Shown: piece by piece, positions 51,388 to 62,421 of the stretch
Position numbering within the stretch: position 1 is the first letter of the stretch
How the letters are laid out: the number at the start of each line of letters is the position of its first letter
Origin: Mesorhizobium sp. INR15
Lineage (GTDB): Bacteria > Pseudomonadota > Alphaproteobacteria > Rhizobiales > Rhizobiaceae
NCBI RefSeq assembly: GCF_015500075.1
Contig: NZ_CP045496.1
Coordinates: 1,793,501 to 1,857,500, forward strand
DNA: 64,000 nt
Direction of reading: 5' to 3'
Program-made: the position numbers and the translations under genes
The notes under the pieces: model-generated
Databases searched by the model: none
What the model was told of the DNA's origin: nothing
The model's input: only the letters and a program-made list of their open reading frames with translations

Positions 51388-52467
51388 ATGATCAACCTGC
51401 CCCGCGACCGTATGGATCAAGTCGTCAAGCGTTTCGAGATGCTCGAAGCGCAGATGTCGGCTGGGCCGGCCGCCGACGCCTATGTGAAAATGGCGTCGGA
51501 ATATGCCGAGATCCAGGACATGGTTGCCAAGGTGCGAGCGCTGCGCCTGGCTGAGCATGAGCAGGCTGATCTTGAGGCGATGCTTGCCGACAAGGGCACC
51601 GACGCCGAGATGCGCGACCTTGCCGAGGCCGATCTGCCGGAGGTCGAGGAACGCATCGAGCAATTGCAGAAAGACATCCAGATCCTGCTGCTGCCCAAGG
51701 ATGCCGCCGACGACAAGAATGCCATCCTCGAAATTCGCGCTGGCACCGGCGGCGATGAGGCTGCACTCTTCGCGGGTGATCTGTTTCGCATGTATGAGCG
51801 CTATGCCGCCGAGCGTGGCTGGCGGTTCGAGGCGGCATCGGCTAGCGACGGCGATGCCGGCGGCTTCAAGGAAATCATCGCCACCGTTTCAGGCAAGGGC
51901 GTCTTCGCGCATCTGAAATTCGAGTCCGGCGTGCACCGGGTGCAGCGCGTGCCGGCGACCGAAGCCAGCGGGCGCATTCATACCTCCGCCGCCACGGTGG
52001 CCGTGCTGCCGGAAGCGGAAGAGGTCGACATCGAGATCAGGGCCGAAGACATTCGCATCGACACGATGCGCGCCTCTGGCTCCGGTGGCCAGCACGTCAA
52101 CACCACCGATTCGGCGGTCCGCATCACCCACCTGCCGACCGGCATCATGGTGGTGCAGGCGGAAAAATCGCAGCACCAGAACCGGGCCAAGGCGATGCAG
52201 ATCCTGCGGGCGCGGCTTTATGACCTGGAGCGCGGCAAGGCGGACGAGGAGCGATCCGAGTCCCGCAAATCGCAGGTCGGCTCAGGCGACCGGTCGGAGC
52301 GCATCCGCACCTACAATTTCCCGCAAGGGCGCGTTACCGACCACCGCATCAACCTGACGCTCTACAAGCTCGACCGGGTGATGATGGGCGAACTCGACGA
52401 GATCATCAACGCGCTGCTTGCCGACCATCAGTCGAAGTTGCTCGCCGATATCGGCATCGATGGCTGA
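51388..52467 (+). CDS. prfA: Peptide chain release factor 1
   Basis: Releases peptides at UAA and UAG codons; 359 residues. The catalytic GGQ is at 233-235 (GSGGQHVNTTDSAV), and the codon-recognition domain lies before it. Starts at ATG 51388, with the ptsP stop only 9 bases earlier. It overlaps prmC by 8 bases; PrmC methylates the glutamine of this GGQ, so the two genes form a functional pair. Confidence 0.97.
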   Translation: MINLPRDRMDQVVKRFEMLEAQMSAGPAADAYVKMASEYAEIQDMVAKVRALRLAEHEQADLEAMLADKGTDAEMRDLAEADLPEVEERIEQLQKDIQILLLPKDAADDKNAILEIRAGTGGDEAALFAGDLFRMYERYAAERGWRFEAASASDGDAGGFKEIIATVSGKGVFAHLKFESGVHRVQRVPATEASGRIHTSAATVAVLPEAEEVDIEIRAEDIRIDTMRASGSGGQHVNTTDSAVRITHLPTGIMVVQAEKSQHQNRAKAMQILRARLYDLERGKADEERSESRKSQVGSGDRSERIRTYNFPQGRVTDHRINLTLYKLDRVMMGELDEIINALLADHQSKLLADIGIDG

Positions 52468-53338
52468 TAGGCTGCCCGACACGCTCGGGCTGCTGCTGCG
52501 CGCGGCGCGGGAGCGCCTTGCGGCGGCCGGAGTCGCTGATCCTGCCCTGGACGCCAGGCTGATCGTCGAGCATTTTTCCGGTACGACCCGCACGCAAGCC
52601 ATCACCGACCCCGAGCGCAAGGCCGACACGAGTGCAATAGCCGCGGTCGATGCCGCCTTGAAGCGACGCGGTTCCGGCGAACCGGTGCATCGCATCCTTG
52701 GTTACCGCGAATTCTATGGTTTGCGCCTGTCGCTGTCGCCGGAAACGCTGGAGCCGAGGCCGGATACCGAGACGCTTGTTGAAGCGCTGCTGCCTTTCGC
52801 CGAGGCAATAGCAGCGCGGGAGGGCGAATGCCGCATCCTTGATCTCGGCACCGGTACCGGCGCCATTGCCCTGGCGCTGCTCAGCGCTGTTCCGGCGGCG
52901 ATGGCGACAGGCGTGGATATGTCCGAAGGCGCGCTGGCAACGGCAGCCCGCAATGCAGCGCAACTGGGCCTGGCCGCGCGGTTCACGGCGCTGCGGTCCG
53001 ACTGGTTCGAAAATGTTTCCGGCAGATACCATGTAATTGCCGCAAACCCTCCCTATATTCGCTCCGAAGACATTGGAAATCTGCAGGACGAAGTCCGCGA
53101 TTTCGATCCGCGACTGGCCCTGGATGGCGGTGCGGACGGTCTGAGCCCCTACAGGATCATCGCCGCGGAGGCGGCAAGGTTCTTGGAAACTGAAGGCAAG
53201 ATTGCAGTCGAAATCGGCCACGCACAGCACAATGAGGTCTCGGCGATATTCGCGGCGGCAGGCTATGTGTCGGCTGGTGCTTTCCGTGACCTTGGTGGAA
53301 ACGACAGGGTTATTGTCTTTGAAGGTGCAAAGCCTTGA
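52460..53338 (+). CDS. prmC: Release-factor glutamine N5-methyltransferase PrmC
   Basis: Methylates the GGQ glutamine of RF1 and RF2; 292 residues. The N-terminal helical domain is followed by a methyltransferase core with motif I ILDLGTGTGAIALALL and the catalytic NPPY motif at 196-199 (ANPPYIRSEDI). ATG 52460 lies inside the end of prfA, 8 bases of overlap, which fixes coupling. Ends 304 bases before the DUF4167 gene. Confidence 0.95.
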   Translation: MADRLPDTLGLLLRAARERLAAAGVADPALDARLIVEHFSGTTRTQAITDPERKADTSAIAAVDAALKRRGSGEPVHRILGYREFYGLRLSLSPETLEPRPDTETLVEALLPFAEAIAAREGECRILDLGTGTGAIALALLSAVPAAMATGVDMSEGALATAARNAAQLGLAARFTALRSDWFENVSGRYHVIAANPPYIRSEDIGNLQDEVRDFDPRLALDGGADGLSPYRIIAAEAARFLETEGKIAVEIGHAQHNEVSAIFAAAGYVSAGAFRDLGGNDRVIVFEGAKP

Positions 53339-53642
53339 CGCAGTGCAAAAAAACCGCTTGGCAATACCGGGGAATGCGGCTAGGGTCGCCTTAACCGGAT
53401 GAGACGAAGCAGGCAGTGCTCTTAGCGATTCGGTTTTCCTTGGAAACAGCTGCCTTCTTGCGCAAACGATGCCCAAGCTTCGAGCGGGAATCGTCCGGCA
53501 AGTGATGTAACCGGAACAGGATGGCACGTGGCGCCAACGCAATCGATGCGGGCGAACGCCGGTGAAAAGACGAAACGGTTGGCCGCATGAGCGCCTCCGT
53601 TCGTGAAGAGTTTTTCGAAAATTTCAAAATGAAGAGAGTTTG
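53339..53642 (+). other. 304-base leader upstream of the DUF4167 gene
   Basis: No standard gene is seen. It should hold the promoter for the DUF4167 gene or an untranslated leader from prmC read-through. Near its end is an 18-codon ORF that overlaps the DUF4167 start codon. The rest (53339-53586) shows no hairpin with a T-run and no RNA gene I can name. Confidence 0.4.
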
Positions 53643-53643
53643 A
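53587..53643 (+). CDS. Possible 18-codon leader ORF overlapping the DUF4167 start
   Basis: ATG 53587 runs to TGA 53641-53643: residues MSASVREEFFENFKMKRV. Its stop and the DUF4167 ATG (53643-53645) share one base, TGATG, which is a standard arrangement for translational coupling. There is no strong Shine-Dalgarno before ATG 53587. It could be chance; conservation across species would decide. Confidence 0.3.
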   Translation: MSASVREEFFENFKMKRV

Positions 53644-54593
53644 TGAGGCCACAACAGCAGAACAGGCGCATGCGCGGTCGCAACAACAATGGTGGCGGCG
53701 GCGGTGGCGGTAATAACAACAACAATAACAACAACAACCGCAAAGGGCCTAACCCCCTGACGCGCAACTACGAGAGCAACGGCCCGGACGTGAAGATCCG
53801 CGGATCGGCTCAGCAGATCGCCGAAAAATACGCCACCCTTGCCCGTGACGCGCAAAGCTCCGGTGACCGGGTGATGGCGGAAAACTATCTCCAGCATGCC
53901 GAGCATTACAATCGTATCATCGCCGCCGCGCAGGCGCAGATGCCGATCCAGAACGCCCAGAACAATCGCGATGATTTCGACGATGACGGCGACGAGGATC
54001 GCGACGATTTCGACAATGGCGGCAACAACAGCAACACCATTTCCGATGTTCCCGTGGTCAACCACGGTGCAGGTCCGCAGCCGGTGATCGAAGGCATGCC
54101 GGCCGAACTGGCGTTGAACCAGGAAAACGGCCGCGACAACAACGGCGGCCGCGACAACAATGGCGGGCGTAACAACAGCGGCCGTGAGAATGGCGGCCGT
54201 CATCGCGACCGTCGCCCGAATGGCGGTTACGGCCAGAATGGCAACGGCCAGCGCGGCGATTATGCGGCCCGCGGCGAGCAGAACGGCCCACGGGGCGAGC
54301 AAAATACTGGCAATGACGCACCAGTCCAAGCTGAGGCCGTTGCCGTCGCCGAGCCCGTTTCCGTGGTTGAGCCGGTGCTGCAGTTCGAAAGCTTTTCGCC
54401 GGCCGCGCTTGCCGCCCAGGCAGAGTTGAATGAAGCCGCAGCCGAAAGCAGCGCTGCACGCCGTCCCAAGCGTCCGCGCCGTCCGCGTGTCAATGCCGAC
54501 CAGATCGATAATGGCAATGCCGCCGAGGAGGTGGCCGCCGCACCGGTGGAAGCCGAAGCCAGCGAGTCGGCGATCTCCACCACTGAAAACTGA
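53643..54593 (+). CDS. DUF4167 domain protein with poly-Asn and Gly-Arg-Asn-rich low-complexity regions
   Basis: A 316-residue protein. Residues 1-35 are basic and low-complexity (arginine/asparagine, then seven glycines at 17-23 and nine asparagines at 24-32). The conserved DUF4167 part (about 33-100) includes RNYESNGPDVKIRGSAQQIA, EKYATLARDA and a helical NYLQHAEHYNRIIAAAQ. The middle has tandem (GRDNNGG)-type repeats (about 163-180), and the C-terminus is alanine- and glutamate-rich with an RRPKRPRRPRVNADQ basic patch. The pattern suggests RNA binding or condensate formation, but the role is not established. It precedes clpB in conserved order. Confidence 0.85.
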   Translation: MRPQQQNRRMRGRNNNGGGGGGGNNNNNNNNNRKGPNPLTRNYESNGPDVKIRGSAQQIAEKYATLARDAQSSGDRVMAENYLQHAEHYNRIIAAAQAQMPIQNAQNNRDDFDDDGDEDRDDFDNGGNNSNTISDVPVVNHGAGPQPVIEGMPAELALNQENGRDNNGGRDNNGGRNNSGRENGGRHRDRRPNGGYGQNGNGQRGDYAARGEQNGPRGEQNTGNDAPVQAEAVAVAEPVSVVEPVLQFESFSPAALAAQAELNEAAAESSAARRPKRPRRPRVNADQIDNGNAAEEVAAAPVEAEASESAISTTEN

Positions 54594-54619
54594 TCAAACG
54601 AAGCGTTTGGATAGTGTCG

Positions 54620-54652
54620 AACGGCGGAGAGAAATCTCCGCCGTTTTCGTTT
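54620..54652 (+). terminator. Rho-independent terminator after the DUF4167 gene
   Basis: AACGGCGGAGA (54620-54630) pairs perfectly with TCTCCGCCGTT (54635-54645) around GAAA, followed by TTCGTTT. It separates the DUF4167 gene from clpB, so clpB needs its own promoter. Confidence 0.9.
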
Positions 54653-54694
54653 GCGCATCCGTGCAATATTATGCCTCGATCACGGGCGAGACGT

Positions 54695-54723
54695 CTTGAG
54701 GGATCATGGCCTGCGCACCATAT
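54695..54723 (+). promoter_or_regulatory. Candidate heat-shock (sigma-32/RpoH) promoter of clpB
   Basis: CTTGAG (54695-54700), a 17-base spacer and CCATAT (54718-54723) lie 93 bases upstream of the clpB ATG and just beyond the terminator. CTTG followed by a C-rich CCATAT-type -10 after 16-18 bases is the RpoH pattern of alphaproteobacteria, and clpB is a classic RpoH gene. Use is inference. Confidence 0.6.
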
Positions 54724-54815
54724 CAGCCTCAACTGGACCCGGCTCGAACGGGCGGGTCCGTCACCGCAATCGGATCCGGTGCCGCAAAGCGGGCCGGTGA
54801 CGGAAGGAGACAGAT

Positions 54816-57422
<2,607 letters not shown>

Positions 57423-57444
57423 TTCCGAGGACCGCCTGAAACAA

Positions 57445-57495
57445 CCTGAGGCGCATCGCTCGAAAGAATACGGTGCGTCTCAGGTCTTGATCTTT
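57445..57495 (+). terminator. Probable terminator of clpB
   Basis: CCTGAGGCGC (57445-57454) pairs with GCGTCTCAGG (57475-57484) with one mismatch around a 20-base loop, followed by TCTTGATCTTTT. The T-run is weak and the structure ends 14 bases before the YjbR gene, so it may be partial. Confidence 0.5.
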
Positions 57496-57508
57496 TGGTG
57501 GGGAGCGG

Positions 57509-57874
57509 ATGACGCTGGACGAATACAACGGCTTCTGTGCCTCGCTGCCCGCGACGAATCACGTCATCCAATGGGGTGGCGCCCATGTCTGGAAGGTCGG
57601 CACCAAAGTGTTCGCCATCGCCGGCTGGGACGAGGGGCGCCAGCCGTTCGTCACCTTCAAATGTTCCGATATTGCCTATGACGTGCTGAAGGAACAGCCG
57701 GGACTGCGGCCCGCACCCTACCTTGCGTCGCGCGGCATGAAATGGATCCAGCGTCAGACAAGCCAGAGCATGGATGATGATGCATTGAAGGATTATCTGC
57801 GGGATAGCCATCGGCTTGTCGCGCTGAAACTGACGCGGCAGGCCCGTAAGGAACTGGGGCTTGCCGCAAATTAG
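57509..57874 (+). CDS. MmcQ/YjbR family DNA-binding-like protein
   Basis: A 121-residue YjbR/MmcQ protein. The pattern HVIQWGGAHVWKVGTKVFAIAGWDEGRQPFVTFKCSD and PGLRPAPYLASRGMKWI fits the family, including the RGMKWI segment near the C-terminus. The C-terminal residues SHRLVALKLTRQARKELGL are helical. The second such protein in the window (other at 44482). Role unproven; often single genes with no fixed neighbours. Confidence 0.88.
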   Translation: MTLDEYNGFCASLPATNHVIQWGGAHVWKVGTKVFAIAGWDEGRQPFVTFKCSDIAYDVLKEQPGLRPAPYLASRGMKWIQRQTSQSMDDDALKDYLRDSHRLVALKLTRQARKELGLAAN

Positions 57875-58026
57875 CTGATATTGCCCGAGGCGCCAGAAAA
57901 CCGCCATCTTCATGCCCGGTTCATGTTGGAACCTTATCCTGGGGTAACTGGTTTGCTGGCGAAGGGGTTCGCCGTATGTGGACAATGCCGGGCGGCGGCA
58001 ATAACGGACCGGAGAGCTTGGCCACC

Positions 58027-59502
58027 ATGTTGCGCACGATCTTCACCCTTTCGGCTTTCGCCATAGGGCTCATGACTTCCAGCGCACTCGCCGCACCGAC
58101 GCAGGATCGCGCAGCAAGGGTTGTCCGAGGCGCCGATCGTGGCGCCATCCTTCTCGCCCAGGACGGCAATGTCGATGTCTACTACGATGCTCGCGGCAAC
58201 CGCGTCATCGTCGACGCGGATACAGGCAAGGTCATCGCCATCCAGCCGCCGCAGACAAGGCTCGACCGTCGCGTGCTGCGCCGCGAGACGAGGCTGCGCC
58301 AACTCGGCCGTGCGCCGGTCGAGGACAATGATCGTTATTATCACGACGACCCACAAGACATGGCGCGTTTCCGTCGCAAGCAGCTAGAGGAGGAAGGTCG
58401 GGTCCTCCCGCCACCAGCCGATGACTACGGTCCCAATGACGATAATTCCGTGGATGCCTACCCGGCGCCGCAAGATGACGGCGGCTATGACAACAACTAT
58501 CCGGATGCACCGCAGCCGGCCAAGCCGCGCACGATCAACCGCCAACCGCTCAACGAGGCCTCGATAGAGCCGGTCCAGCCGACGGTACCGGGCGAGCAGG
58601 CTGCGTTGCCGCCGAAGGCCGGTGGCAAGAACGCTGCCGATCCATCACTTTCGCTGGGTGCACGGCAGGATGTCGCTGCCCTTCAGGTGCTGCTCGATCG
58701 GGGCGGTGCCTCGCCGGGCGTCATCGACGGGCGGTTCGGTTCGAATGTCGACAAGGCGCTCGCCGCCTACAACCAGATCACCGGCAGCAATCTGCGCTCG
58801 ACCGACGCGGTGGGCATCCAGGCTGCACTGGCCCAATCCGGCGGCGATGCCTTCGCCAGCTACACGATCACGTCGGAGGACGCGGCCGGCCCTTATGTCG
58901 CGTCGATACCGGAAGACTACAGCCAGAAGGCGCAGCTCGACCGGATGGCTTACACATCGGTCACCGAAGCGCTGGCCGAGCGCTTCCACATGGACGAGAA
59001 TTACCTGAAGGCGCTCAACCCGGAAGCCGATTTCAATCGTCCCGGCACCATCGTCAAGGTGGCTAATTTCGGCAAGCTGGTGTCGACGCCGGTGGTCCGC
59101 ATCATCGCCGACAAGGGCAAGAAGGAAGTCTATGCCTATGATGCGTCGGGCAAGCTCGTAGCTGCCTATCCCGCGACCATCGGTTCGTCGGATACACCGT
59201 CGCCAACCGGCATTCATGCGGTGTCGCGCATCGCGCTCGATCCGAACTACACCTACAACCCGAACATCAACTTCAAGCAAGGTGAAAACAACAAGGTGCT
59301 GACCATTCCGCCGGGGCCGAACGGCCCGGTTGGCTCGGTCTGGATCGCGCTGGACAAGCCGACCTACGGCATCCACGGCACGCCTGAACCGTCGAAGATC
59401 GGCAAGACCGAGAGCCACGGCTGCGTGCGCCTGACCAATTGGGATGCGCGCGAACTCGCCAAGCTTGTGTCACCCGGCGTTACCGTTGAATTCGTCGAAT
59501 AG
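58027..59502 (+). CDS. Exported L,D-transpeptidase (YkuD) with peptidoglycan-binding region
   Basis: A 491-residue cell-wall enzyme. Signal peptide MLRTIFTLSAFAIGLMTSSALAAP; then a polar region with a long Asp/Tyr/Pro-rich linker (about 128-195), a peptidoglycan-binding-like domain (about 215-275; RQDVAALQVLLDRGGASPGVIDGRFGSNVDKALAAYN), a LysM-like or spacer segment, and the YkuD domain with His464 and Cys466 in SHGCVRLTNWDA plus YGIHGTPEP. It likely makes 3-3 peptide cross-links or anchors proteins. ATG 58027 gives the signal peptide. Confidence 0.92.
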   Translation: MLRTIFTLSAFAIGLMTSSALAAPTQDRAARVVRGADRGAILLAQDGNVDVYYDARGNRVIVDADTGKVIAIQPPQTRLDRRVLRRETRLRQLGRAPVEDNDRYYHDDPQDMARFRRKQLEEEGRVLPPPADDYGPNDDNSVDAYPAPQDDGGYDNNYPDAPQPAKPRTINRQPLNEASIEPVQPTVPGEQAALPPKAGGKNAADPSLSLGARQDVAALQVLLDRGGASPGVIDGRFGSNVDKALAAYNQITGSNLRSTDAVGIQAALAQSGGDAFASYTITSEDAAGPYVASIPEDYSQKAQLDRMAYTSVTEALAERFHMDENYLKALNPEADFNRPGTIVKVANFGKLVSTPVVRIIADKGKKEVYAYDASGKLVAAYPATIGSSDTPSPTGIHAVSRIALDPNYTYNPNINFKQGENNKVLTIPPGPNGPVGSVWIALDKPTYGIHGTPEPSKIGKTESHGCVRLTNWDARELAKLVSPGVTVEFVE

Positions 59503-59536
59503 GGCGCGTTCGAGCTGAGGAGATCAGGAGGGCGTC

Positions 59537-60169
59537 TTAGCCTATGATCTTCCTTATCCACCTCGAACTTGGGGTAGCGGCATAGCCAAGCTGCGCTACC
59601 AGAATGAAGCCGACGCTGAGCAGTGGACTGACAAAACAGAGCGCCGCGCCGATCGCCCAGAGAATCTGGGCCTTGACGATGCGGAGGTAGACGGTGCGGG
59701 TTGTTTCCGCATCGACGCCTTCCGCCAGCAAGCCGCTCTTCGCGGCGTAATGCCAACTGGCAAAGAGCGTCACGCCCAGCATCAGCAGGTTGAGCCAATA
59801 GACGAGCACCGCCGTCCTGAAGTGGAGGAAGTCGGCCAGCAGGTCCGTTGAGAACGGCAGCAAGGCGATGAATGCCAGGAAACAGAGGTTCAGCGTCGCC
59901 AGCCTTCGGTCGGATCTGGCGATCAGCCCGTGCTGCGCCTGCTGCCCGAACCAGAAGATGGTCAGCGTCAGGAAGGACAGCGCGTAGGTGAGGAAGCGCG
60001 GTGCCAATGCTCCGATCGCGGCAAGCAACTCGTGCTCGGAATGGATTGCTTCCTGTGAGGGCACCCGGATTTCGAGAACGATCAAGGTCAGCGCGATGGC
60101 AAAGACGCCATCGGTGATGCCGACGATCCGCCCGCGCCCTTCTGCAGATGGTTCAAGCGGTCGTTTCAT
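59537..60169 (-). CDS. TMEM175/DUF1211 family potassium channel-like protein
   Basis: A 210-residue protein with six helices; the family motif VGITDGVFAIALTLIVLEIRVP near residue 15-37 carries the FSDG-like selectivity segment (ITDGVFAIALTL). Bacterial TMEM175 members form tetrameric potassium channels. The sequence HELLAAIGALAPRFLTYALSFLTLTIFWFGQQAQHGL is the next helix region. Divergent from a GNAT gene. Ion selectivity is inferred from family, not read. Confidence 0.85.
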   Translation of the reverse strand: MKRPLEPSAEGRGRIVGITDGVFAIALTLIVLEIRVPSQEAIHSEHELLAAIGALAPRFLTYALSFLTLTIFWFGQQAQHGLIARSDRRLATLNLCFLAFIALLPFSTDLLADFLHFRTAVLVYWLNLLMLGVTLFASWHYAAKSGLLAEGVDAETTRTVYLRIVKAQILWAIGAALCFVSPLLSVGFILVAQLGYAATPSSRWIRKIIG

Positions 60170-60281
60170 GGCCGATCCCGTATTGCGTTGCTGGGCAGAT
60201 TTCTAGCATGGCAACGATCAGCATGCGGCAGTGTCCGCTATTTTTCGCCCGTTCGTTTTGTCCCGGATAGCGTGGTGTCAG

Positions 60282-60740
60282 ATGCAGAACCGGAAACTCA
60301 CGATCCGTCTTGCGAGACCCGAGGAACGCGAGGCGCTCGAAGAATTGCAATGGCGGGCTTCCCTGGCAAATGAAAATGACCGAGACGCCTTGCTGGAGCA
60401 TCCGGACGCCATCGAACTGCCGCTGGCTCAGATCGAGGCGGGACAGGTTCTGGTCGCCGAGATTGACGGGTCAACGGTTGGATTCGCGGCCATCCTGCCG
60501 AGAGATGACGGCGACATTGATCTGGATGGCCTGTTTGTCGAGCCGGATTTGTGGCGGGCGGGAGCAGGCCGGGCACTGGTCGATCATTGCAGTCAGCTTG
60601 GCCGGCAATTGGGGGCGACAGGGCTGCATGTCGTGGGAAATCCCCACGCCATTGGATTCTACCAGGCATGCGGCTTCGAGGTGACCGGGTCGCATGTGAC
60701 GCTGTTCGGATCGGGCATACTGATGCGCCGCAAACTTTGA
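60282..60740 (+). CDS. GNAT family N-acetyltransferase
   Basis: A 152-residue single-domain acetyltransferase: MQNRKLTIRLARPEEREALEELQ opens it, the acetyl-CoA loop is LFVEPDLWRAGAGRALVDHC and the final strand is VVGNPHAIGFYQACGFEVTG. Starts at ATG 60282. It lies 104 bases before the MFS gene on the same strand. Substrate unknown. Confidence 0.88.
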   Translation: MQNRKLTIRLARPEEREALEELQWRASLANENDRDALLEHPDAIELPLAQIEAGQVLVAEIDGSTVGFAAILPRDDGDIDLDGLFVEPDLWRAGAGRALVDHCSQLGRQLGATGLHVVGNPHAIGFYQACGFEVTGSHVTLFGSGILMRRKL

Positions 60741-60844
60741 ACAGAGCCCGGCCGCGCTAAGCCCGCGCCGCCGGTTCACCGCTGGCCAGCAAGAGAGCGC
60801 CACTGTCATGTTGCTGCGGTTCGGATGACCGTTTAAGCAAGGGC

Positions 60845-62404
60845 ATGCAATCCCCAACCGACGCTGACGCCGTTTCCCTGACAAGCGCTTCGCCCACCGA
60901 TTCGTTTTGTCCGCCATCGCAGCGGCGATTTGTGCTGGTTGCCGCGATCCTGGCTTCCGCGCTGGGTTTCATCGACGGTTCGATCCTGGCCATCGCCATG
61001 CCGGCGATCCGCGTCGATCTCGGCGCCAGTCTTGCCGAGGCGCAGTGGATTTCCAACGCCTACGCGTTGACGCTCTCCGCATTGATCCTTGCCGGCGGGG
61101 CTGCTGGTGATCGTTTTGGCCTGCGCCGCGCTTTCGTCGCGGGTATCGCGTTGTTCATCGTCTCTTCGCTTGCCTGTGCGCTGGCGCCGAACCCGACGAT
61201 CCTCATCGCATTTCGCGCCATGCAGGGCATTGGCGCCGCGATCATGGTACCCGGCAGCCTTGCCATCATCGCCAAGGCTTATCCGAAAAAAGAGCGCGGC
61301 CGGGCCATTGGCATCTGGGCGGCGGCCTCGGCGCTGACGACAGCGCTTGGCCCGGTGCTCGGCGGCCTCGTTCTCTCGGCATTCGGCGACGGCATCTGGC
61401 GCGCGATCTTCGCCATCAACCTGCCGCTCGGCCTTATCTCGATCTATCTTCTACAGACCAAGATACCGGCCGATGCGCCGGTAGAAAAACGCAGCCTCGA
61501 TCTCGGCGGTGCCCTGCTGGCCACCCTGGCTTTCGGTGCGCTGGCTTACGGCCTGACTTCGATGAGTGCCAAGGGCGAAGGGCACATGTCGGGACCGAGC
61601 ATTGCCGCCGGCGCGGTGCTGCTGATTGTCTTCATCGCATTCGAACTGCGGCAGCGCGAGCCGATGATCGATCTTTCGCTGTTTCGGGTCGGCGCTTTCG
61701 CCGGCGCCAATGTCGCGACGTTCTTTCTCTATTTCGCCCTTTCGGCCAATCTCTTCTATCTGCCGATGCTGCTGATTGCCGGCTGGGGATTGAGCACGGC
61801 CGAAGTCGGCTTCATCTTCCTGCCCCTGTCCGCCTCGATCGCGCTGTTGTCGGGACCTGTCGGCCAGTTGTCGGACCGAATCGGGCCGCGCTTTCCGATC
61901 GCCTGTGGCAGCCTCGTTGTTGCGGTTGCCTTTGCCGGGCTCGCCTTGCTCACTCATGCCGGCATCCACAATTTCTGGACGGGCACATTTCCGCTGATGG
62001 CGCTGATGGGGCTGGGCATGGCTCTCGTCGTGTCACCGCTGTCCACAGCAATCATGACGGCGGTGGAAGACAAGGATACGGGTGCGGCGTCGGGCATAAA
62101 CAATGCCGTCTCGCGTATTGGCGGCCTGATCGCCGTGGCCGCGATGGGGTCGCTCGCCGCGTCGGTCTATTCGGCGATGCTGGATGGAAGTGCGATGCCC
62201 GGCGTGCCGGGTTTTGGTGAACCGGTTCAGGCCGGGCTTGCGCCGGCGCTCGATGCCGCAAGGCTTGCCGCCAGCGATGCGGCGTTCTCGGCTGTCTCCG
62301 CGGTGACGGCGGTGCTTTGCCTGTTGTCGGCGATCGTTGCATGGGCGACGATTTCAGGTCAGCCGCTGCCCTGGCCGCGCCGGGCCGAAAATCCGCAAAA
62401 CTGA
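60845..62404 (+). CDS. MFS exporter, DHA2 (14-helix, EmrB/QacA-like)
   Basis: A 519-residue proton-driven exporter with 14 helices. Family motifs include the motif A region in GDRFGLRRAFVAGIALFIVSS and motif C-like SLAIIAKAYPKKERGRAIGIWAAASALTTALGPVLGG. There is no HlyD/EmrA partner next to it, so it may act alone or with one encoded elsewhere. It likely exports drugs or metabolites. Converges on the M23 gene 17 bases away. Confidence 0.9.
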   Translation: MQSPTDADAVSLTSASPTDSFCPPSQRRFVLVAAILASALGFIDGSILAIAMPAIRVDLGASLAEAQWISNAYALTLSALILAGGAAGDRFGLRRAFVAGIALFIVSSLACALAPNPTILIAFRAMQGIGAAIMVPGSLAIIAKAYPKKERGRAIGIWAAASALTTALGPVLGGLVLSAFGDGIWRAIFAINLPLGLISIYLLQTKIPADAPVEKRSLDLGGALLATLAFGALAYGLTSMSAKGEGHMSGPSIAAGAVLLIVFIAFELRQREPMIDLSLFRVGAFAGANVATFFLYFALSANLFYLPMLLIAGWGLSTAEVGFIFLPLSASIALLSGPVGQLSDRIGPRFPIACGSLVVAVAFAGLALLTHAGIHNFWTGTFPLMALMGLGMALVVSPLSTAIMTAVEDKDTGAASGINNAVSRIGGLIAVAAMGSLAASVYSAMLDGSAMPGVPGFGEPVQAGLAPALDAARLAASDAAFSAVSAVTAVLCLLSAIVAWATISGQPLPWPRRAENPQN

Positions 62405-62421
62405 CAGTTGGGCCGAAGGCC

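Noticed and set aside
57881..58066. A 61-codon frame in the clpB-side gap and the L,D-transpeptidase start
   Set aside because: It overlaps the signal peptide of the real gene in another frame and has no ribosome site.
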